From Saprospiraceae bacterium (GTDB lineage: Bacteria > Bacteroidota > Bacteroidia > Chitinophagales > Saprospiraceae): DNA of 64,000 bases. Location of the stretch: NCBI GenBank assembly GCA_016715105.1, contig JADKBO010000024.1:62001-126000 (forward strand). Reading direction: 5' to 3'. The notes beneath the pieces are model-generated. The model did no database searches, was not told the origin of the DNA, and worked only from the letters and a program-made list of their open reading frames with translations. The translations under genes and the position numbers were made by a program. Below are positions 1-10,300 of the stretch, one piece after another. Position 1 is the first letter of the stretch; each line of letters starts with the position of its first letter.

Positions 1-3000
1 TCTTTGTAATCTTGGTAAAGTGCATTGGTGTTTACATTGCGCTCCGTTTCATACAACCTTGGATTGATCAATTCCCATCCAGATGCCATTTTGAGATTTA
101 AAGCCAAGTCACTTTGCGCTAGTGCTAAAGGATTACTCACTGCCACATCGATCAAAATATCTTGTCCGATGTTGACCATGGGTGGTGTACTACTGCCATT
201 GTAAGTAACATTGATATTAAGGTCAGAGGCAGTTGCAGCTTTCACCACCTCGCTGTCAATGAAGCGTTCTATCTGATACACATGAATAGCACTTTTCCCT
301 TTGTTTTCAATCGTAATCGCTTTTGCAATGTCACCATTTGTCAAATGGAAAGTTTTGCTTTCGATCGATGACAATTCATATGATTTGAGTCCAGAAGGAG
401 CATTGAGGGCATATGATATTTTGTCTGTAACATTCAATGCACTACCAAAAAACCGATAAGCAGCTTTGAATGCAAATCCCTTGTCTTGGGTACTCAACCA
501 ACCACTTTTGTTGTAAGCATCGACCATGTTGTCATAATATAAACTGGCCTTTTTCTTTTGTGAAGGAAATGCAGAAAGCACTTCTACCGCCAAAGCCAGG
601 TTTCTGGCATCACTTCCAAATGTGTTGTAGCCATTTCCGTTGTTTGCTATTTGCATAGATTCTGCTTTTGTTACAAACTCCAGGGCCTTGGTATCATAAG
701 AGGCCAATTGATGAGCGCCAGCGAGGAACCACCAAGTCAATGCTTGTTTTGATTTACACGTTGCAGCAAATCTATTCATGGCAGACTTCGCAGGCCTGCC
801 AGCTTTGGCCAGCACGTATAAACGATATGCTTGTACGGCTACTTCACTTTCATAAACATACTCACTTGATGCTTCCGAAATATTCCAACCATTTGCTGTA
901 TTTGTATGACTTTTGAGCCAATTATCCAACATACCTCCAGCTTGACCAACCATGCCTTCCTTGTTCATTTCAGTCAGAAAATCGCCGCCATAAATGTCAG
1001 ACCAGGCGTGGTAGTAATCATTGTCCCAATAGTATAATTTGCCGTCCGCATGTTGGAATCTTTGCAACTTATTCACAGCAGCTTGTAAATTTTCCAATCT
1101 GGCCCGGTTTTCTGTAGGATCAAGTTGTAATACCTTATCCAAAAATAATTGTGAAAATGCACCTGATGTGGTTTGCTCCAAACATCCATATGGATAGGCA
1201 ATCAACTCCTCCGCATATTTTGTAAAATTGGGGACTTTCTGGCCGCTGATCATCAATTTTGCTTTGTAAGCCTCAGCATAACCTTTCACAGTTGAGGTTA
1301 CCTTCAAACTTTTTCCAGGTTGAATGACGTATTCTTTGATGGCTGAAGCATATGCATTTGGATAATTGATCAAAATGTCAGTGGTTTCAGTCATTGTTTT
1401 TCCACCGCCTGTGACCTTAAAATTCAAATTGGCTTTGCCTGGTTTGTTTTGCACATCTACATTGTACATTTGGGATACCTGATCACCACTACTAAAGGAA
1501 ACCGAAGTAGATGGTTGTAGACCTTTGATCAGATTACCGTCTGTTTTTGCTTCAATTTTGGCAGAAGAAATGGATTTTTCATCCCTGATGATGTTGATGG
1601 GAATTTGAAGTTTATCTGTGACATTGAGTGCTCGTGGTAATTGAGTTTGAACCATCAATGGATTTTTGACCACAGATGTTTTTGATAACTTGCCAAAGTC
1701 ACTTTCATTACACGCCACAATCATCAATCTGACTTTACCAATGTAATTTGGTATGTTTATCGTATGACTGTTTTTACCTCCAGCAGATATTTTGTAAGAA
1801 CCTTGGTGTAAAGACAAAGGTTTGAATCGCGAAACTTCAGCAATGGCGTCAGGATTGTATGCATCATCACCTCCAATGGCCAGAATTCCTGCAAATTTTC
1901 CCTTGAAATATTGCATCAGCGATTGATAAATATCCCATGTTTTCACCAATAGTGGAAAATCACCTTGAAAATGGTTGTAAGGATCTGGTGTTTTAAATCC
2001 AGTGAGATTCAAAAGGCCTTCATCCACCAAAGCAAGGGTGTATTCCATCGCTCTGCCTTTTTCTTCGGAAACAGTAAAGGTATAACTGTGGTTGGATTCC
2101 AATTTATCGGGCAAAGTTGCCACTGGTTTTAATTCTTTTGCATTTGAATTTACGATGAGTGGTTTGATTCCATACATGCGCAATGGCATATCATTATTGT
2201 CCTGTGCATATGGTTGAATGATGGTCGCATGGATGTATACATTTGGAGACCAATCGGCATTGGTATTGATGGTAACTTCTCCATTCTTTTCATCCAGACT
2301 AAACCATGATTTCTGAATGATTTTATTGGCTTTTTCGATACTGATCAGAGCTTTTGCACCTGGAATTTGAGGAAACTTGATAGTAATAGGCTCACCAGCA
2401 TTGACCTCCTCTTTGCTTACTTCAAATTGAATGATGTAAGGTTGTGTGCCTGGAATAGATTGTTCACTTGAATAAACCGTGAAATATGTCTCCGTTTCGT
2501 GGCCAGAATTGCGGTCTTTGAAAGCAATTCGATAAGCGCCATCATCCAAACTTCCAGAAGGAAGAGTGAGGGTCGTTTTCCCACTGATTTTCACTGCCTG
2601 CGTCTTCACAGTGGTCCAATAGCTTTCATCATAATAGAATCCTGATGAACGCAACATGTATTTATCGATCCACCAAGATGAGACTCTTTTTTGAATGGTA
2701 TAATCTAAGGTGTTTGCTGCAGTTGATACATCGCCTTTTCCATCAACATTTACCAATTCAACTTTGATATTTTCTTTCCTTAAATGGTTTCCTGACCAGC
2801 CTTGACCGTCCAGTTTTTTCAAACCCACGTAAGAATCAAAAGGGGATACTTTTATGGTGTTTCCTTGTTTGTTGCTACCGCCTCCTGGTAATGTGATTTC
2901 AGACTCTAAAGATAGAAAAATGGGCGTGCCCAATTGTTTGAGTCCTGGGTTTGCATTGATTTTTGCACTACCATCAGGTCCTGTCACAACTTCTCCCAAA

Positions 3001-5327
3001 TCCATTGCATTGACTGGGTCATTTTTATAATTTCCAAAAAAGTAATCTTTAAATTTTGGGAAAGGATTGTCTATTTTTCTTGGCCGGGCAATCAACTTTA
3101 CCCGAGCACTTTTCACTTCGAATCCAGTGAGGTAATTGACATTTACTTTACCACTCAATCGGTCAGAAAGCACATATTCTTTACCAGTGTTGTCAAAAGT
3201 ATAAGTTGCTTCTGCGGTATTTGGCTTGATGGTTTCAATTCTGATTCTTTTGACTATTTTTTTAGAACCAATTTCCATTACACCTCTGTATGCACCAGTT
3301 TTGGCATTGGCAGGAGTGGTTTGAGTGAAGCTGTAAATCAATTTACTTTTTTGGCTGAGGGTTTGCACCTTCCTGCCAATCAACAAGTTATCTGGATTAT
3401 AAAAGGAAAAAACAATCGGTAGCCCATCGGGCAGTGTGATATTGGAGGCATTGATCATTAAATCAACATATATGCTGTCACCAGGTCTCCACACATCACG
3501 GTCAGTATAAACAAAAAATTCGGCATCGTCCTCGGAGCGACTTCCATTGATCGCAAATTCAGTAAGAGGATTACTTTCAGCAGGATTGAGTTTGAGATAA
3601 GTAATTTGATTATTCTTTTCGATTTTGACAACTGCAGCATCCGCCTTTAGATTTACCAATTCTGCAAATCCATCTACGGATGTTTTTCCTGTGGCCAATG
3701 CGGCTCCTTGTAAATCATAAAGAGTAATGTTTGCATCACCCACATTAGAAAGATCTTGTAATTTGGTGAGCGCAATGTGGTATCCGTTACCAGCTTGTTT
3801 GGCTATGACACCAAAATCAGAACAAATGAGGGTGCGATTTACAGGCGATCTGTTTGCATAGAATGAAATGTTACAAGGATTTTCTGTTTCCTCCCAATTG
3901 AAATCGTCATAGTAATAATAATCACGGTAATAATTTTCCCACCTAGTATAGAATTCTTCGTCTGGAAGTTTTGATTGAATATCTCTTTTGATCAGTTCAT
4001 CTTTGCATGCTAGTGAAACATCTTCTGGAGTAAATTCCATACTTACGTGATAAATACTACCAGGATTTCTGGCTATCTGTTTAGACAGATCAATTCCATA
4101 AACCCTCCAACCGTCAGCATCTGCAATACCTTTGTCTAGTTTGACTTTTTGATTATAAATGGGCTTACCAAACATGCGCATGGCATAGTAATCTGTATAT
4201 TCTAATGATTGCCAAGTAAGGAAAGAATTTACATTTTCTTGTTTGATTTCGATGACCATCAGTTGGATAGATTCCAGACCTTTTGACCTTACCGGAATTT
4301 TGAAATTTCCTTCACTGGGGAAATAAACTCCGGCATCGAGGAATTCAATACTGGGTTTTTCTGCTTCAATTTCAATTTCAAAAGATTGATCTCTGCCCAG
4401 TTTTTTACCTTTTTCAGAAGTTATCCCACTGCTCAGTAAAATAGTTGCTTTTTGATCGTTGACCAAATCAGATAGATACAGGGTCAATACGTTACTTTGT
4501 ATATTTAATTTCGCATTGGTATTGTTTACATTGACCAAACCAGTAAGGTCAACATCCGGATTGATCCTTTGGCTGAAATATACCTTAAACTCTTTATTGG
4601 TCGGGTCATGCTGAGTGTGCACAACTGTAAAATTACTTTGGTCCACTTCAAATACAGGAACTTCACCCTTTGTATCACTTCCCAACGAACTTCCATCGTA
4701 TGTAATTTGCGTACTGCTATTCATACCTTGTTTAAAAACAAATTCAACCTGGAAACGATTGGCTTCTAATTCCACTACATTGGTACTGCTGGCCGATGAA
4801 GTGAAGCATTTTTGAATATCTTCAACTTTTGCTTTGTCTGCCGTTGATACAATGGCCATCATTGAAACAGAACCGTCGTCGTTGATGATAAAGCCTCTTG
4901 GTTCTACCGCCAAATCTTGTTTAAAAGTCCTGACACTGTATGTAATGTCCTTTTCAAACCTTGCACCATCTAGGCTTTTTAGATTTAAGGTGATGGTGTA
5001 AGTGGTATTTGGTTTAAAGCCTTCAGTTGGTGTGAAGGTCAAGATTGTATTATTTGAAAGGGTAACTATTCCATCCACACTTGGCGAAATTGAAATTATA
5101 TTCTGAATCTGCTCATCGCTTGGCTTTGTTGCCAATGGAGAGTTAAAAATATAAGTCAGAGGATCGGCAGCTGAAATGATACCAGTTGTTGCGGCGCTAA
5201 AATAAGTGGATAATAGTTCGGCTTCCTTTCCAGCGTCCATTAATGGGCCGTCGGCATTAGTTTTTTTGCAAGCAGAGATAGTGAGGACTGTGAGGATGGT
5301 GAGAAGGGCTAAGTGAATTCGGCTCAT
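1..5327 (-). CDS. Bacterial alpha-2-macroglobulin family lipoprotein (3' end outside window)
   Basis: Open from an ATG at 5327 down to base 1 without a stop, giving at least 1775 residues; the C-terminus lies beyond the window. Residues 1-20 form a lipoprotein signal with lipobox ISAC (Cys20) followed by two lysines, so the protein should be lipid-anchored. The middle is a chain of beta-sandwich segments with the MG2-like stretch around 'YVDLMINASN'. The thioester motif CLEQ is present, with Cys1382 encoded at 1182-1184 in the context YPYGCLEQT, followed by a helical toroid-like domain. Family knowledge: such proteins trap proteases covalently in the cell envelope, often with penicillin-binding protein 1C; no pbpC is seen here. 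Identity is confident; the protease-trap role is inferred from the intact thioester. Confidence 0.93.
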   Translation of the reverse strand, partial: MSRIHLALLTILTVLTISACKKTNADGPLMDAGKEAELLSTYFSAATTGIISAADPLTYIFNSPLATKPSDEQIQNIISISPSVDGIVTLSNNTILTFTPTEGFKPNTTYTITLNLKSLDGARFEKDITYSVRTFKQDLAVEPRGFIINDDGSVSMMAIVSTADKAKVEDIQKCFTSSASSTNVVELEANRFQVEFVFKQGMNSSTQITYDGSSLGSDTKGEVPVFEVDQSNFTVVHTQHDPTNKEFKVYFSQRINPDVDLTGLVNVNNTNAKLNIQSNVLTLYLSDLVNDQKATILLSSGITSEKGKKLGRDQSFEIEIEAEKPSIEFLDAGVYFPSEGNFKIPVRSKGLESIQLMVIEIKQENVNSFLTWQSLEYTDYYAMRMFGKPIYNQKVKLDKGIADADGWRVYGIDLSKQIARNPGSIYHVSMEFTPEDVSLACKDELIKRDIQSKLPDEEFYTRWENYYRDYYYYDDFNWEETENPCNISFYANRSPVNRTLICSDFGVIAKQAGNGYHIALTKLQDLSNVGDANITLYDLQGAALATGKTSVDGFAELVNLKADAAVVKIEKNNQITYLKLNPAESNPLTEFAINGSRSEDDAEFFVYTDRDVWRPGDSIYVDLMINASNITLPDGLPIVFSFYNPDNLLIGRKVQTLSQKSKLIYSFTQTTPANAKTGAYRGVMEIGSKKIVKRIRIETIKPNTAEATYTFDNTGKEYVLSDRLSGKVNVNYLTGFEVKSARVKLIARPRKIDNPFPKFKDYFFGNYKNDPVNAMDLGEVVTGPDGSAKINANPGLKQLGTPIFLSLESEITLPGGGSNKQGNTIKVSPFDSYVGLKKLDGQGWSGNHLRKENIKVELVNVDGKGDVSTAANTLDYTIQKRVSSWWIDKYMLRSSGFYYDESYWTTVKTQAVKISGKTTLTLPSGSLDDGAYRIAFKDRNSGHETETYFTVYSSEQSIPGTQPYIIQFEVSKEEVNAGEPITIKFPQIPGAKALISIEKANKIIQKSWFSLDEKNGEVTINTNADWSPNVYIHATIIQPYAQDNNDMPLRMYGIKPLIVNSNAKELKPVATLPDKLESNHSYTFTVSEEKGRAMEYTLALVDEGLLNLTGFKTPDPYNHFQGDFPLLVKTWDIYQSLMQYFKGKFAGILAIGGDDAYNPDAIAEVSRFKPLSLHQGSYKISAGGKNSHTINIPNYIGKVRLMIVACNESDFGKLSKTSVVKNPLMVQTQLPRALNVTDKLQIPINIIRDEKSISSAKIEAKTDGNLIKGLQPSTSVSFSSGDQVSQMYNVDVQNKPGKANLNFKVTGGGKTMTETTDILINYPNAYASAIKEYVIQPGKSLKVTSTVKGYAEAYKAKLMISGQKVPNFTKYAEELIAYPYGCLEQTTSGAFSQLFLDKVLQLDPTENRARLENLQAAVNKLQRFQHADGKLYYWDNDYYHAWSDIYGGDFLTEMNKEGMVGQAGGMLDNWLKSHTNTANGWNISEASSEYVYESEVAVQAYRLYVLAKAGRPAKSAMNRFAATCKSKQALTWWFLAGAHQLASYDTKALEFVTKAESMQIANNGNGYNTFGSDARNLALAVEVLSAFPSQKKKASLYYDNMVDAYNKSGWLSTQDKGFAFKAAYRFFGSALNVTDKISYALNAPSGLKSYELSSIESKTFHLTNGDIAKAITIENKGKSAIHVYQIERFIDSEVVKAATASDLNINVTYNGSSTPPMVNIGQDILIDVAVSNPLALAQSDLALNLKMASGWELINPRLYETERNVNTNALYQDYK

Positions 5328-5466
5328 TTTTATTTTGGTTTAAAGCAAAGGTGTTTTTTAATGAATATTGCTATAAATGTATAGCTGTAATGTTGATTTT
5401 TATTGTACTGATTGATCATTATTTTTGAATATAAGCAGTATAGTTTAAATGGGGCTTTATTTTGGC

Positions 5467-5474
5467 TATTTTTG
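5467..5474 (+). promoter_or_regulatory. Candidate -7 box for asnB
   Basis: TATTTTTG fits the Bacteroidota TAnnTTTG box and lies 35 bases before the asnB start at 5509. A second copy is at 5420-5427. Neither has a TTG at the usual 17-23 base spacing, so this is weak. If the nearer box is used, the upstream in-frame ATG at 5449 would not be transcribed. Confidence 0.3.
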
Positions 5475-5508
5475 TCGAGATCTTAATATCAAAACATTCA
5501 AAAACTAC

Positions 5509-7191
5509 ATGTGCGGTATTGCAGGAAAATATGATTTAAAGGCTGAGGTTTCTGTAAATGACCTGGAGAAGATGTCTTTGGCACTAAAACACCGTGGGCC
5601 AGATGGGGAGGGTTTTTGGATTAATGAGACCAAAAATCTGGGTTTGGCTCATCGCCGATTAGCAGTCATTGATGTTGGGCCGGAAGGGAACCAACCCATG
5701 CATTTTCAAGATAGATATGTAATCACTTACAATGGGGAGATTTACAATTTTATTGACATCCGCAATCAATTACTGGCTCTTGGATATGTATTTAGAACAT
5801 CGTCAGATACGGAAGTGATCTTAGCTTCCTTTCATCATTATGGAAATGAATGTCTCCAATATTTGGATGGCATGTTTGCTTTTGTGATTTATGACAAGGA
5901 AACAAATAACCTTTTCTGCGCAAGGGATCGATTTGGAGAAAAACCATTTTATTATGTCCACAATCAAGACCATTTTTTGTTTGCATCAGAGATGAAAGCT
6001 TTGTGGGCGATCGGAGTAAAAAAGACGATTTCAGAGCTTGGCATTTATCATTATTTGGTCTATGATCAGTTTCCTTCAGCAGTTGGATTTTACGAGGGCA
6101 TTGAAGAGTTAACTGCTGGGTATTTCTTGGAGGTGACTTATTCGGGACATGGCTTGATTCTAAAAACCACACGATATTTTGACCTTGAAGCAATGGACGA
6201 TATTGAAACAGACAAGGTTGATTTAAAAACACTGATTACCGATTCTATCCGATCGAGGAGTATTTCTGATGTTGGTTTTTGTACTTCGATGTCAGGAGGT
6301 GTAGATAGTGCCATTGTCAGTGCGATTTGCAAGCAAGAAAAGCACGATTTGCAAAGTTATGGCATCGGATTTCCTGGTCAAGTGGATGATGAAACACAAA
6401 AGCAAAATTTGCTTGCAAAGCATTTGGGAATCAATCATTCCATGTTACCGACCAAAGGTGAAGACCTTTGGTTATTGCTCACGCAGCTGCTTCATCACCA
6501 GGAACTTCCTATTGCAAGCATGAGTATTTGTGCGCAAAATAGATTGTACCAATTTGTGAGATCTGATGGTCACAAAGTTTTATTGGAGGGGCAAGGTGCA
6601 GATGAAGTATTTGGTGGTTACAATTATCACCACAAAGCGCATATAGAAGACTTGTTTAAAGCTCATAAGATTGGAGCAGCAATTACCCAGAGTGCATTGC
6701 ACGTATGGAATAATAAATCAAAGCTGGCTAGTAAATTGGGAAACATAACAAAGGGTGAAATTCCACTGAAGCCAGACTTTTTGATGGCGCACAGTTCCGC
6801 TCAGCCAAGTCCCAAAAGTAATGACTTTGACAATGGCTCTTTACAAACCTTATTGCGCTATTCAGATCGCAACTCTATGATGTACGGCCTTGAAGTAAGG
6901 CAACCTTTTTTACAAGAAGCAGTTGTGAAAACTGGATTGTCATTGCCCCAAACAACCAAGTTTAAATATGGCTACAAAAAATATTTGCTACGCAAATCCT
7001 TTGAAGCAATATTACCGGGGGAAATTCTATGGCAAAGAGAAAAAATTGGCTTTGCTAGCCCGTGGCCAACGTTGGAAATGATGCAAGCTGTTGGGAGCGA
7101 AGGTTCAAAATCAGACATCTATTTTGATGAAATCAATGACCTTTCATTGCAGTGGAAATTTAAAAAAATGATGCTAGATATTATCTTATAA
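5509..7191 (+). CDS. asnB: Asparagine synthetase B, glutamine-hydrolysing
   Basis: A 560-residue class II glutamine amidotransferase and asparagine synthetase, making asparagine from aspartate, glutamine and ATP in the cytoplasm. The start is set at 5509 rather than the in-frame ATG at 5449 because the mature enzyme needs Cys2 as N-terminal nucleophile (MCGIAGKY). The N-terminal glutaminase half contains RGPDG and the 'YNGEIYN' loop. The synthetase half has the ATP pyrophosphatase loop SGGVDS at residues 262-267 and the EGQGADEVFGGY motif. The length is a little below the usual 600 or so residues, with a short C-terminus. It is divergent from the macroglobulin gene and stands alone. A role in making a modified sugar or capsule, as for some asnB paralogues, cannot be excluded but has no support from the neighbours. 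Confidence 0.92.
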   Translation: MCGIAGKYDLKAEVSVNDLEKMSLALKHRGPDGEGFWINETKNLGLAHRRLAVIDVGPEGNQPMHFQDRYVITYNGEIYNFIDIRNQLLALGYVFRTSSDTEVILASFHHYGNECLQYLDGMFAFVIYDKETNNLFCARDRFGEKPFYYVHNQDHFLFASEMKALWAIGVKKTISELGIYHYLVYDQFPSAVGFYEGIEELTAGYFLEVTYSGHGLILKTTRYFDLEAMDDIETDKVDLKTLITDSIRSRSISDVGFCTSMSGGVDSAIVSAICKQEKHDLQSYGIGFPGQVDDETQKQNLLAKHLGINHSMLPTKGEDLWLLLTQLLHHQELPIASMSICAQNRLYQFVRSDGHKVLLEGQGADEVFGGYNYHHKAHIEDLFKAHKIGAAITQSALHVWNNKSKLASKLGNITKGEIPLKPDFLMAHSSAQPSPKSNDFDNGSLQTLLRYSDRNSMMYGLEVRQPFLQEAVVKTGLSLPQTTKFKYGYKKYLLRKSFEAILPGEILWQREKIGFASPWPTLEMMQAVGSEGSKSDIYFDEINDLSLQWKFKKMMLDIIL

Positions 7192-7505
7192 AACCCATCT
7201 TTACTGATCATTTGCTTTCATTTCTATTTCAATATTTTTATATTTTGTTATAAATTTTTAAAATCATGATTTTGTTTATTTTTCATATATATGTGATAAA
7301 CAATGTTTTATGAAACATTTAAAGCAAATAATAATTATGTAAAGTGTTATTTGTAATTAACATTATTGCAAAATGTATTTTGTATTTTCATTATTGTAAA
7401 ATGTTACGTTATAATACAAATAATAAAAATGTTAAATAAAAAAATAAAATGAAAAAATGTATTCAAACCCAACAAAAAGGAATAAATTTGTGATAAAAGA
7501 GCATA
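7192..7505. other. Very AT-rich intergenic region
   Basis: No gene seen. The stretch is almost entirely A and T and repeats short words such as ATTGTAAAATGT and AAAATGTTA around 7360-7430. It separates asnB from an AAA ATPase gene and may hold the promoter of the latter, but no clear TAnnTTTG box with a -33 TTG was found. Confidence 0.5.
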
Positions 7506-8711
7506 ATGAATCCGGCGCAAATAGAAGCATTGGCCAGAATAAGCACAAAACGAATCAATGAAACCAAACTCGATTTCAAGCGCTACCTGTATGCAAGTAT
7601 AGGATTTGATTCCAGAATTATTTTGATCAAAGGGTGCCGTGGAGTAGGAAAATCAACCCTCTTATTGCAAGCGCTCAAAGAAGTCATGGATGACACTACA
7701 TCCATCTATATCTCGCTAGATCACATCTATTTTGCATCCACCACCTTATACGATTGTGTAGAATCCTGCTATGATTTAGGTTACCGTACTTTTGTTTTTG
7801 ACGAAGTTCATAAATACACAGACTGGTCCATAGAAATCAAAAATGTTTATGACTCATACTCCGATGTAAAGATCATGGCAACCGCCTCCTCAGCATTAGA
7901 CATTATGAAAGGAGCAGCAGATTTGAGCAGACGAGCAGATGTGTATCACCTGCGAGGGCTTTCTTTTAGAGAATATTTGATGATGGAATCGGTGGTAGAC
8001 ATACCTATCTATACATTTGAAGAAATTTTGGCGAAACATGTTGAAATTTATGACACCTATTTTGAGCAATTTCAACTCAAAAAACACTTCAAAAAATACC
8101 TAAGCAATGGAATTTATCCATTTTTTAAGGAAGCAGGCAGTCGCTACCATGAACGTTTATTATCTGTGATCAACCAAGTTATAGAAGTTGATTTGCCAGC
8201 AATTTTTAATGTGAATTATGAAAGTACCCGACAGATCAAAAAGCTACTTGCAATGCTTGGTAGAATTGCGCCATACACACCCAACATTGCAAATCTATCC
8301 AGAGATTTATCAATGTCAAGAACGTCAGTACTTACTTTCATGGATTATTTGGAGTCAGCAGACCTGTTGCACATTCTCAAGTCAAATGCCAAGTCAGATA
8401 GCGCTTTGACAAAACCAGACAAAGTATATTTGGAAAACACTAATTTGCTTTATGCTCTGGGAAACCCAACGCCGGATAGCGGTATGTTGAGAGAAACATT
8501 TGTCATGAATGCTTTGTCAATGAACAATCAAATTTCAACACCCGCTCGTGGTGATTTATTGGTCGACAATAAATATACCGTTGAGATCGGTGGTCCGAAA
8601 AAGGATTTCCACCAAATCTCCAACATGCCCAATCCGATATTGATAAAAGAAGGAATTGAGCAAGGATCAAACGGCATCATACCGATGTGGATGTTGGGGT
8701 TGATGTGGTAA
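7506..8711 (+). CDS. AAA-family ATPase of the DUF4143-like group
   Basis: A 401-residue ATPase. Walker A GCRGVGKS is at residues 43-50 and Walker B FVFDE at 96-100, followed by a sensor-like 'TASSALD' and the RADVYHLRGLSFREYL segment typical of this orphan ATPase family. The middle third reads as a winged helix ('NLSRDLSMSRTSVLTFMDYL'). The C-terminal part has 'LLVDNKYTVEIGGPKKDF', resembling the degenerate PD-(D/E)xK-like domain of DUF4143 proteins. Such genes are common, mobile and single in Bacteroidota and their role is unknown. It is preceded by a 314-base AT-rich gap and followed by repeats, with no operon partner. The family is confident, the function is not known. Confidence 0.85.
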   Translation: MNPAQIEALARISTKRINETKLDFKRYLYASIGFDSRIILIKGCRGVGKSTLLLQALKEVMDDTTSIYISLDHIYFASTTLYDCVESCYDLGYRTFVFDEVHKYTDWSIEIKNVYDSYSDVKIMATASSALDIMKGAADLSRRADVYHLRGLSFREYLMMESVVDIPIYTFEEILAKHVEIYDTYFEQFQLKKHFKKYLSNGIYPFFKEAGSRYHERLLSVINQVIEVDLPAIFNVNYESTRQIKKLLAMLGRIAPYTPNIANLSRDLSMSRTSVLTFMDYLESADLLHILKSNAKSDSALTKPDKVYLENTNLLYALGNPTPDSGMLRETFVMNALSMNNQISTPARGDLLVDNKYTVEIGGPKKDFHQISNMPNPILIKEGIEQGSNGIIPMWMLGLMW

Positions 8712-9108
8712 ATTCGGAGACCGGAAACAGGAGACAGGAAACCGGAAACGGGAAAAAGGAGGAAAAGGAATGAGGGGGGTTGGAGTTTAAGAATTGTCTT
8801 CAGATTTAGTATTTGTGAATTGGCTTCGAGCTTCGAGCCACGAGTGGCACTAGTGATGAGCTTTTAAAATCAAGAAACCATGAAGTAAGAAGCCATCAAG
8901 TTTGTAAAGTTTATAAAGTTTGTAAAGTTCATAAAGTGGAAAGTTTGTCTCCTTTATGAACTTTTAACTTTCAACTTTATAAAATCACAACGCCAATGAT
9001 TTAATACATTAAAACCCTCATTTCATCCTTTCAAAGGCATGATTCATACTTCTTTTCAAATCAAGTCTGGGGTATTAATTAGTATTGTTTCGTTAAAGCA
9101 ATACAATC
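8712..9108. other. Repeat-rich intergenic region
   Basis: No gene seen. It starts with purine-rich imperfect repeats of the GGAAAC/GGAGAC type (8718-8770), then an inverted stretch around GCTTCGAGC and CACGAGTGGCAC (8822-8850), then a short array of the 9-bp AAAGTTTGT family (8898-8948). Confidence 0.6.
8898..8964 (+). repeat. 9-bp repeat array with terminator-like hairpin
   Basis: About five imperfect 9-base units of AAAGTTTGT, AAAGTTTAT and AAAGTTCAT. The last unit AAAGTTCATAAAG (8924-8936) is repeated in inverted orientation at 8952-8964 as CTTTATGAACTTT, giving a 13-bp stem with a 15-base loop followed by further T-rich sequence. This could end transcription of the ATPase gene or work on both strands. 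Confidence 0.55.
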
Positions 9109-10239
9109 ATGAAAAAATTCTACATTACATCAGCGATCCTGACAATCCTTTTTTTAAACCTAGGTTACAGCCAGGGATGTGTCGCCATAAGAGGCAACTC
9201 CAGTTGCAATTCACTTTCAGGAAATGGATTCGAACTCCAATCCAAAGAATTTACAGTTTCTCTAAATGGCAGATATTTTGAATCATTCAGACATTTCAGG
9301 GGAGCAGAAGAAGAGCACGAGCGAATCGAAAAGGGAACTCAGGTCATCAATGATTCTTATTTTGTTGATCTATCTGTAGGCTTGGGTATCACTGACAGAT
9401 TATACGCCAATATCACTTTGCCATATGTACATAATTTGCGTTCATCCATGTACGAGCACGGAGGCAATCCACCAAGCGGCTTGGGAGAGCGACATGAAAC
9501 GTCTTCAAAAGGACTTGGAGATGTCAGATTAGGTGTTGGTTATTGGATGTTGCCTCAAGGTAAGCGGAATTTTAATTATGCAATTGGCCTGGGTCTGAAG
9601 TTGCCAACTGGAAAATATGACTACACAGATATTTTCTATAACCAAGGGGCAGATAAGTCCCAGGATGTCGAAGGCGTAGTCGATCAATCGATTCAACTTG
9701 GAGACGGAGGGCTCGGCATCAACCTCGACTTTCAGGGTTATCACGGCCTCTCCTCAAGATTTGGCGTTCTGACTTCAGCATTTTACATGTCCAACCCAAA
9801 GTCCACCAATGGTGTTTTAACAAGAAATAAAAGAAGTGAATTTTCATGCCCTGATCAATTTGGAGTAAGACTTGCAGCATATGCAAATATGGGTGCTATA
9901 AGTACATTTATAGGAGGACGAGCAGAGGGCGTTCCTGCTACAGATTTGATAGGCAGCAGTGAAGGATACAGAAGACCCGGTTATGCGGTGTCGGTTGAAC
10001 CAGGAATTAGCTATGGCAAAGGACCCATTTCTGCATTCGTAAGTGTTCCAATTGCTGTGTATCGTAACAGAATACAAAGTTTTGAAGATAAGATCACCAC
10101 TGCAGAAACGGGTAAATTCACCCAAGGTGATGCTGCTTTTGCAGATTATTTGGTAAACGTAGGCGTAAGTTATCGATTTGGTGGACATAAAATGAATTCC
10201 GACCAAAAAGGATCTCTGAACATCCAGATGGGTGAATAA
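9109..10239 (+). CDS. Secreted outer-membrane beta-barrel protein
   Basis: A 376-residue protein with an N-terminal signal peptide (MKKFYITSAILTILFLNLGY, then SQG). After cleavage it shows alternating short beta strands rich in aromatic residues and glycine, such as 'YFVDLSVGLGITDRLYANI', 'LGDVRLGVGYW' and 'YAIGLGLKLPTGKYDY', and ends in 'YLVNVGVSYRFGGHK'. The pattern matches transporter-like barrels of the phenol-degradation MetA type found in many Gram-negatives. A Cys pair near the N-terminus (GCVAIRGNSSC) might form a disulfide. The substrate is unknown. It is monocistronic, with a strong terminator directly after it. The ATG at 9109 is chosen because it begins the signal peptide. Confidence 0.7.
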   Translation: MKKFYITSAILTILFLNLGYSQGCVAIRGNSSCNSLSGNGFELQSKEFTVSLNGRYFESFRHFRGAEEEHERIEKGTQVINDSYFVDLSVGLGITDRLYANITLPYVHNLRSSMYEHGGNPPSGLGERHETSSKGLGDVRLGVGYWMLPQGKRNFNYAIGLGLKLPTGKYDYTDIFYNQGADKSQDVEGVVDQSIQLGDGGLGINLDFQGYHGLSSRFGVLTSAFYMSNPKSTNGVLTRNKRSEFSCPDQFGVRLAAYANMGAISTFIGGRAEGVPATDLIGSSEGYRRPGYAVSVEPGISYGKGPISAFVSVPIAVYRNRIQSFEDKITTAETGKFTQGDAAFADYLVNVGVSYRFGGHKMNSDQKGSLNIQMGE

Positions 10240-10260
10240 ATAAAAGTTCTTTAGGCAAAT

Positions 10261-10300
10261 AAAGGAGTGGTCGGAAGTGTTTCTGGCCACTCCTTTTTTT
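10261..10300 (+). terminator. Rho-independent terminator of the barrel gene
   Basis: AAAGGAGTGGTC at 10261-10272 pairs with GGCCACTCCTTT at 10285-10296 (12 bp with one G-T pair), with a 12-base loop, and the 3' arm runs into seven T. It lies 21 bases after the stop codon at 10239. Confidence 0.85.

Noticed and set aside
2934..3422. Plus-strand ORF of 162 codons inside the macroglobulin gene
   Set aside because: Antisense shadow: Cys, Phe and His-rich, and the minus-strand gene is continuous through it.
5449..5508. Upstream ATG extending asnB by 20 codons
   Set aside because: Would bury the catalytic N-terminal Cys, and a promoter box lies inside the extension.
5792..6232. Minus-strand ORF inside asnB
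   Set aside because: Antisense shadow of a conserved enzyme domain.
9039..9281. Plus-strand ORF overlapping the barrel protein start
   Set aside because: The frame at 9109 has the signal peptide and barrel pattern; this one has no such support.
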